Part shown: in pieces, positions 19,648 through 22,947 of the stretch | Numbering within the stretch: the first letter of the stretch is position 1 | How the letters are laid out: every line of letters starts with the position of its first letter | Assembly: GCA_043766165.1 (NCBI GenBank) | Contig: JAYUIJ010000061.1 | Span: 1 to 22,947 of the forward strand | Direction: 5' to 3' | From: CAIJZX01 sp043766165 | Lineage (GTDB): Bacteria; Patescibacteriota; Patescibacteriia; SBBC01; CAIJZX01 | DNA length: 22,947 nucleotides | Notes under the pieces: model-generated | Database searches by the model: none | The model's input: only the letters and a program-made list of their open reading frames with translations | What the model was told of the DNA's origin: nothing | Translations under genes and position numbers: made by a program

Positions 19648-19739
19648 CTGAACAAGGGCAGTAGTGTAAACCCCAGCATACTAATAACCATGATGATTGA
19701 GGCGACAATGACGATTCGACGCATGGTGCGTTGCTTCAT
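19644..19739 (-). CDS. Possible 31-residue membrane peptide (Prli42-like layout)
   Basis: On the minus strand ATG at 19737-19739 to TAG at 19644-19646, overlapping the lepA stop. The product starts MKQRTMRRIVIVASIIM and ends VISMLGFTLLPLFS: a basic N-terminus and one hydrophobic span. This matches the layout of DUF4044/Prli42 mini-proteins, but the similarity is by eye only. No SD is visible, as with the other core genes. Convergent with lepA and divergent from the PH-domain gene. Confidence 0.4.
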   Translation of the reverse strand: MKQRTMRRIVIVASIIMVISMLGFTLLPLFS

Positions 19740-19756
19740 AGAAATAATGGAATGAA

Positions 19757-19858
19757 TCCCGCTAGAAGCGAGAAAAAATAAATATTGTCTAACGTTCCTA
19801 ATGAATACTACCTAGCATGCTTTTCCTCAACTCACTATCTATGTCGCTTCTAACGGGA
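19757..19858 (+). repeat. 102-bp inverted repeat flanked by a duplicated target
   Basis: TCCCGCTAGAAGCGA (19757-19771) pairs with TCGCTTCTAACGGGA (19844-19858), 14 of 15. Same arm family as 5353-5453, different interior. TGAA lies on both sides (19753-19756 and 19859-19862); the visible match extends to ATGAAT. The right-hand copy supplies the ATG of the following gene. Confidence 0.8.
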
Positions 19859-20490
19859 TGAATATCAACGACTATCTTACCAAACAATTGCAAAACGGAG
19901 AAGACGCCCTCCGGATTGTGCGACGTCATCCGGTCACAATCGTGCCGGCGGTTGGTCTGGGTGGTTTTTTGATTCTGCTCGATTTCTTTTTCCTGGCCTG
20001 GTGGTTTCGGCATGGGCAGTGGGGGGTCGGGGGGTTCGTTGTTTTTCTTATTATCGGTGTGGTTCTTGTAATCCGCGGCCTGTATGTCTGGCGCAATAAC
20101 ATTTTAGTTGTCACAACGCAGCGAGTTATCGACATTGATCAACATGGTTTCTTCGAACGGAATGTAGCCGAAGCGACGTATGATAAAATTCAAGATGTCC
20201 GCTATACGGTCAAAGGTATGTGGCCGACTATATTTCGTTTCGGATCGATTGTCTTGCAGACGGCCGGAAACAATACAAATTTAGAATTGGAAGATGTCCA
20301 GCGCCCGGTGGAATTGCAACAATTGATTACTGATGTCCAGCGTCAAGCCAAAGCTAAAAACCCCAGCGACCTCAGCGCGGCTGAACTTCTGGAAGTCGTT
20401 GACCGGTTGAAGACCGAACTTGGTCCGGAAGGCGTTGAACGATTACTGCGTAAACAAGGAAAAAACTCCCATGCCCAAGAAGACGTCTAG
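19858..20490 (+). CDS. Membrane-anchored bacterial PH-domain protein (YdbS-like)
   Basis: 210 residues. Two hydrophobic spans at about 28-50 and 55-72 form a hairpin, followed directly by a bPH2-type domain: VVTTQRVIDIDQHGFFERNV, then YDKIQDVRYT and FGSIVLQTAG, the usual YdbS-like motif order. A helical C-terminus (LSAAELLEVVDRLKTELG) ends in a basic stretch. The function of this family is not established; it acts at the membrane. The ATG is the first base pair past a 102-bp inverted repeat and belongs to its target duplication; no SD. It overlaps the next gene by 20 bp. Confidence 0.85.
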   Translation: MNINDYLTKQLQNGEDALRIVRRHPVTIVPAVGLGGFLILLDFFFLAWWFRHGQWGVGGFVVFLIIGVVLVIRGLYVWRNNILVVTTQRVIDIDQHGFFERNVAEATYDKIQDVRYTVKGMWPTIFRFGSIVLQTAGNNTNLELEDVQRPVELQQLITDVQRQAKAKNPSDLSAAELLEVVDRLKTELGPEGVERLLRKQGKNSHAQEDV

Positions 20491-20911
20491 CTCACTTCCG
20501 TGGATTAAGCAACCCAGTTGGTGGATTGTGGTGATTGGTGGCGTACTATTTATTTCATTCAGTGTGGCCATCGTTCGTGAACTGATTAATAGTCACAATG
20601 TTCGACAACAAGTCCAGCGCTTACACAGTGAAGTTGCAGTTGAACAAAAGCGCCAACAGCAACTACAAGATTTGATTGATTATCTTGGTAGCCCAACATT
20701 CCAAGAACAGGAAGCGCGGTTACAACTAGGATTAAAGAAGAGCGATGAACAAGTCATTGTCGTGCCGCCGAACAATAGCAATCTCAGTACCAATACGCCT
20801 GGCGCTGCATCCGGTAATACGGAGCAGACAAAAACGCCGCTCAGCCACCCGCAACGCTGGTGGGAATATTTCTTTGGACCCCGATCAACTGACTCAACTA
20901 CAAAAGCATGA
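20471..20911 (+). CDS. FtsB/DivIC-like septum protein
   Basis: 146 residues from the ATG at 20471 (MPKKTSSSLPW); the open frame upstream to 20420 lies inside the PH gene. One membrane span (about 16-35, WWIVVIGGVLFISFSVAIV), then a leucine/glutamine coiled coil of about 40 residues (VQRLHSEVAVEQKRQQQLQD) and the short conserved-style segment IDYLGSPTFQEQEARLQLG, typical of FtsB/DivIC family division proteins. The remaining tail is low-complexity Asn/Ser/Thr/Pro. It overlaps its neighbours on both sides, so it is one operon. Confidence 0.72.
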   Translation: MPKKTSSSLPWIKQPSWWIVVIGGVLFISFSVAIVRELINSHNVRQQVQRLHSEVAVEQKRQQQLQDLIDYLGSPTFQEQEARLQLGLKKSDEQVIVVPPNNSNLSTNTPGAASGNTEQTKTPLSHPQRWWEYFFGPRSTDSTTKA

Positions 20912-21879
20912 CCGACCTACCACTCGTTTCCCAACCAACCTTCCATCGCCGCTGGTATTGGTGGACAATGATCATTGTTATTTTGGCGCTTGTTATTTGG
21001 TATGTGGTGCTTGTTGTAGGCGTCTATATGTTGCACTGGCAGGGTGCGAAAACGCAAGCGGTCATCCGCTTTACACCACTGCCAATTGCCACATTGAATT
21101 GGCGGCCGTTGTCAGTCGCAAGTTTCTTGAACAAGCGAACCGCGATTGAACACTATAATACATATTTAGCTGGTACGACTTCAGGTACGTATCAGACGGG
21201 ACAGAATAGTGGTGCGACAACGGTCACTCAAATGGTTCGGACATTAGAAAGCGAAAAGTTGATCAAAAAGTTTGGCATTACCGTTTCCACGAATGATGTT
21301 GAACAAGCCTACCAAGCGCAATTGTTACAAAATGGTAACCCCGATCAAGTTGCCTCGACAATTAAACAACTCTACGGCTGGTCACTTGATGAATTTAAGC
21401 AGAATGTTATCCGCTCGGTGATGTTGCGCGATAAACTACAAGAAAAGTTATCGTTTGATGTAAAACTAAGTGGTTCGGCCAAGAAACAAGCTGACGAAGT
21501 TTTAGCTTTAGTTAAAGCTGACCCCAAAAAGTTTGGTGAATTGGCGAAGAAGTATAGCGAAGATGCTTACGGTGCAAGCAACGGCGACTTAGGATTTGTA
21601 ACGCAAGGGGAGCAGGTGAAGGAAATTGACGATGCGGCCTTTAGTGTCGGCATCAATGATATTAGTGACGTGATTCACACCAAATACGGTTATCACATTA
21701 TTCAGCCGCTCGAACGCAAAACAGTTGATGGACAGGATCAAGTTCATCTCTTGCAGATTACTATACTGGCGCCGCAAGTTGATGATTACATCACCGAGCA
21801 GCTCAAATCGTCCCGGGTCATGGTTTTTGATTCGCGATTGCGCTGGAACAGTAAAACCGGCCAAGCGGTGGCTAAGTAG
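20908..21879 (+). CDS. Membrane-anchored parvulin-type foldase (SurA/PpiC-like)
   Basis: 323 residues. Short cytoplasmic N-terminus, one span (about 16-41, YWWTMIIVILALVIWYVVLV), a SurA-N-like helical region, then a parvulin prolyl isomerase domain at about 185-275: FGELAKKYSEDAYGASNGDL, GFVTQGEQVKEIDDAAF and HTKYGYHIIQPLERK, the standard PpiC motif order. It should help fold exported proteins outside the membrane. The ATGA overlap with the previous gene indicates translational coupling. Confidence 0.88.
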   Translation: MTDLPLVSQPTFHRRWYWWTMIIVILALVIWYVVLVVGVYMLHWQGAKTQAVIRFTPLPIATLNWRPLSVASFLNKRTAIEHYNTYLAGTTSGTYQTGQNSGATTVTQMVRTLESEKLIKKFGITVSTNDVEQAYQAQLLQNGNPDQVASTIKQLYGWSLDEFKQNVIRSVMLRDKLQEKLSFDVKLSGSAKKQADEVLALVKADPKKFGELAKKYSEDAYGASNGDLGFVTQGEQVKEIDDAAFSVGINDISDVIHTKYGYHIIQPLERKTVDGQDQVHLLQITILAPQVDDYITEQLKSSRVMVFDSRLRWNSKTGQAVAK

Positions 21880-21898
21880 TGGCTTAGGCGGCTCTGGG

Positions 21899-21927
21899 TT
21901 GACGTGTATGTCTTAATACGGTATCGT
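21899..21927 (+). promoter_or_regulatory. Possible tRNA promoter
   Basis: TTGACG (21899-21904), 17 bp, TATCGT (21922-21927), about 45 nt before the tRNA. The -10 is only moderate. Confidence 0.4.
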
Positions 21928-21971
21928 CAGTGCGGCTTTAAGCAGTCCTGTATGCTCGTCAATTGTCTTAA

Positions 21972-22046
21972 GCCGATGTAGCTCAGTGGCAGAGCAATGC
22001 TTTCGTAAAGCAGAGGTCGTCGGTTCAATCCCGACCATCGGCTCCA
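21972..22046 (+). tRNA. tRNA-Thr (anticodon CGT)
   Basis: Acceptor GCCGATG/CATCGGC, D arm GCTC-AGTGGCA-GAGC, anticodon arm ATGCT-TTCGTAA-AGCAG with anticodon CGT, T arm GTCGG-TTCAATC-CCGAC, discriminator T and encoded CCA. One A-G mismatch at the base of the anticodon stem (27-43). No integrated element is attached to its 3' end. Confidence 0.95.
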
Positions 22047-22078
22047 GAAAATTGATGATCGTGTAATTACGTTTTGGT

Positions 22079-22885
22079 ATGCAATCACAGGCTCAAACAC
22101 AAGCTCCAGTTATTCTAGGTGCACAACCATTTCAACTTAGTGGTGGTGAAATTGGGATACTTGTAATTCACGGCTACGGTGGTTCAATTGGCGACTACCG
22201 GGCTTTTGGCAAACTGTTGCATGGACATGGCTACACAGTTCACGGTATCCGGTTAGCTGGGCATGGACAAGATTTATCATCACTGCGGCAGGCCACTATT
22301 CAAGATTGGCAAGCGTCGGTGCATCAGGGAATTGAGGAGCTACGTAAGCACTGTCAAAAAATTATACTCGTTGGCTCATCATTCGGCGGCGTTTTGGCAC
22401 TTGATGTGGTAGAACGTGAGCACGTTGATGGTGTCGTGCTTGTGAACCCAGCGTTATCGTACAAAGGTGGGGGAGTGTTACAGGGAATTATTTTACGTGG
22501 ATTAAAATTATTTACACCGTACTTTCCAAAGAAAGGTTTAACGCCAGAAGAGCGAGTCCAAGCAGAACAAGTTGGTTCGTCGACAGCCTGGCCGATTGAC
22601 GGAATTATTTCGACCGCTACGTTTGCGCGAAATGTGGTGATGCCATCTTTATCAAAAGTAACTGCGCCAACGTTGCTACTACAGAGTAGTCACGATGCGA
22701 TTGTGGGTGAAAAGAATTCCGCGGTGGTCATGGACACTATTCGTTCGGAGAAGAAAGAATTAGTCATCATTCCAATCGGTAGTCATCGTCCGTTTCGGCA
22801 TGCGGAAGCGACTTCATTTATGTCTGATCACGTGCATACATTTATCCAAGCTAGATTCAATGTTTTAGTGCAACACCCTGAGTAA
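22079..22885 (+). CDS. Alpha/beta hydrolase, carboxylesterase/lysophospholipase-like
   Basis: 268 residues, a complete hydrolase fold. The oxyanion loop VIHGYGGSIGDY (29-40) and the nucleophile elbow G-S-S101-F-G-G are visible; candidate acid D206 (SSHDAIVG) and base H236 (GSHRPFRH) complete the triad. The HGxGG start and a lid of about 60 residues between strands 5 and 6 resemble Est30 and monoglyceride-lipase-type carboxylesterases. No signal peptide, so cytoplasmic. The ATG at 22079 has no SD. It is 32 nt after the tRNA and its own promoter is not evident. The last 62 bp of the window hold nothing recognisable. Confidence 0.88.
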   Translation: MQSQAQTQAPVILGAQPFQLSGGEIGILVIHGYGGSIGDYRAFGKLLHGHGYTVHGIRLAGHGQDLSSLRQATIQDWQASVHQGIEELRKHCQKIILVGSSFGGVLALDVVEREHVDGVVLVNPALSYKGGGVLQGIILRGLKLFTPYFPKKGLTPEERVQAEQVGSSTAWPIDGIISTATFARNVVMPSLSKVTAPTLLLQSSHDAIVGEKNSAVVMDTIRSEKKELVIIPIGSHRPFRHAEATSFMSDHVHTFIQARFNVLVQHPE

Positions 22886-22947
22886 AGACTGTTAGTGGTG
22901 TTCTCCACCCCAGACGCTTTCTCGGTCTAGTATTCAGACGATGTTCA

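Overview
The window looks like a bacterial chromosome segment from the Candidate Phyla Radiation (Patescibacteria, Parcubacteria-like). That is an inference from gene content: a DUF4012 protein beside polyprenyl-phosphate sugar transferase and GT4 genes, a MurJ flippase next to lepA, a bacterial PH-domain protein, tightly packed core genes mostly without Shine-Dalgarno (SD) sites, and a GC-rich CCTGCC/GGCAGG palindrome of a kind frequent in such genomes. No marker gene settles the taxonomy.

Left core (1-8760): a GGDEF protein; a divergent small HTH regulator with its own promoter, terminator and a candidate operator; the RNase P RNA gene (rnpB), enlarged by two related ~100-bp inverted-repeat modules; then a surface-polysaccharide cluster (initiating sugar-phosphate transferase, GT4, Wzz-like protein, GT4, DUF4012 protein).

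Middle island (8780-15900): this is the unusual part. A consensus-like promoter (TTGACA, 17 bp, TATACT) is followed by a ~480-nt leader of four long hairpins and then about 13 small + strand ORFs. Most of these have a strong SD, favour C/G at third codon positions and match no family I recognise. Nine gaps carry the same two-part structure: a short hairpin abutting a longer one whose arms usually contain CTCGA (or CTTGA) and TCAAG. One gap instead holds a complete type III hammerhead ribozyme (11882-11965). Two short hairpin insertions with 4-bp target duplications are also present, and one can be compared with an uninterrupted sister repeat 1.2 kb upstream. I saw no integrase, transposase, recombinase or phage structural gene. 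The layout recalls a cassette array or a polycistronic RNA with a structured element after most genes. It is the best candidate here for an undescribed system.

Right core (15900-22947): a probable ~130-nt structured RNA with its own promoter and T-run, murJ, lepA, a tiny antisense membrane-peptide ORF, a PH-domain protein whose start codon lies in the duplication made by a ~100-bp inverted repeat, an FtsB-like protein, a parvulin-type foldase, tRNA-Thr(CGT) and an alpha/beta hydrolase.

Three inverted-repeat families recur: CCCACACC-type (both in rnpB), TCCCG(T/C)TAGAAG-type (both ending exactly on a start codon), and CCAGC(C/A)CCACTTTT-type (both in the island). The first two are all 101-102 bp long although their arms and interiors differ. 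All statements rest on reading the sequence; no folding program, database search or codon statistics were run.
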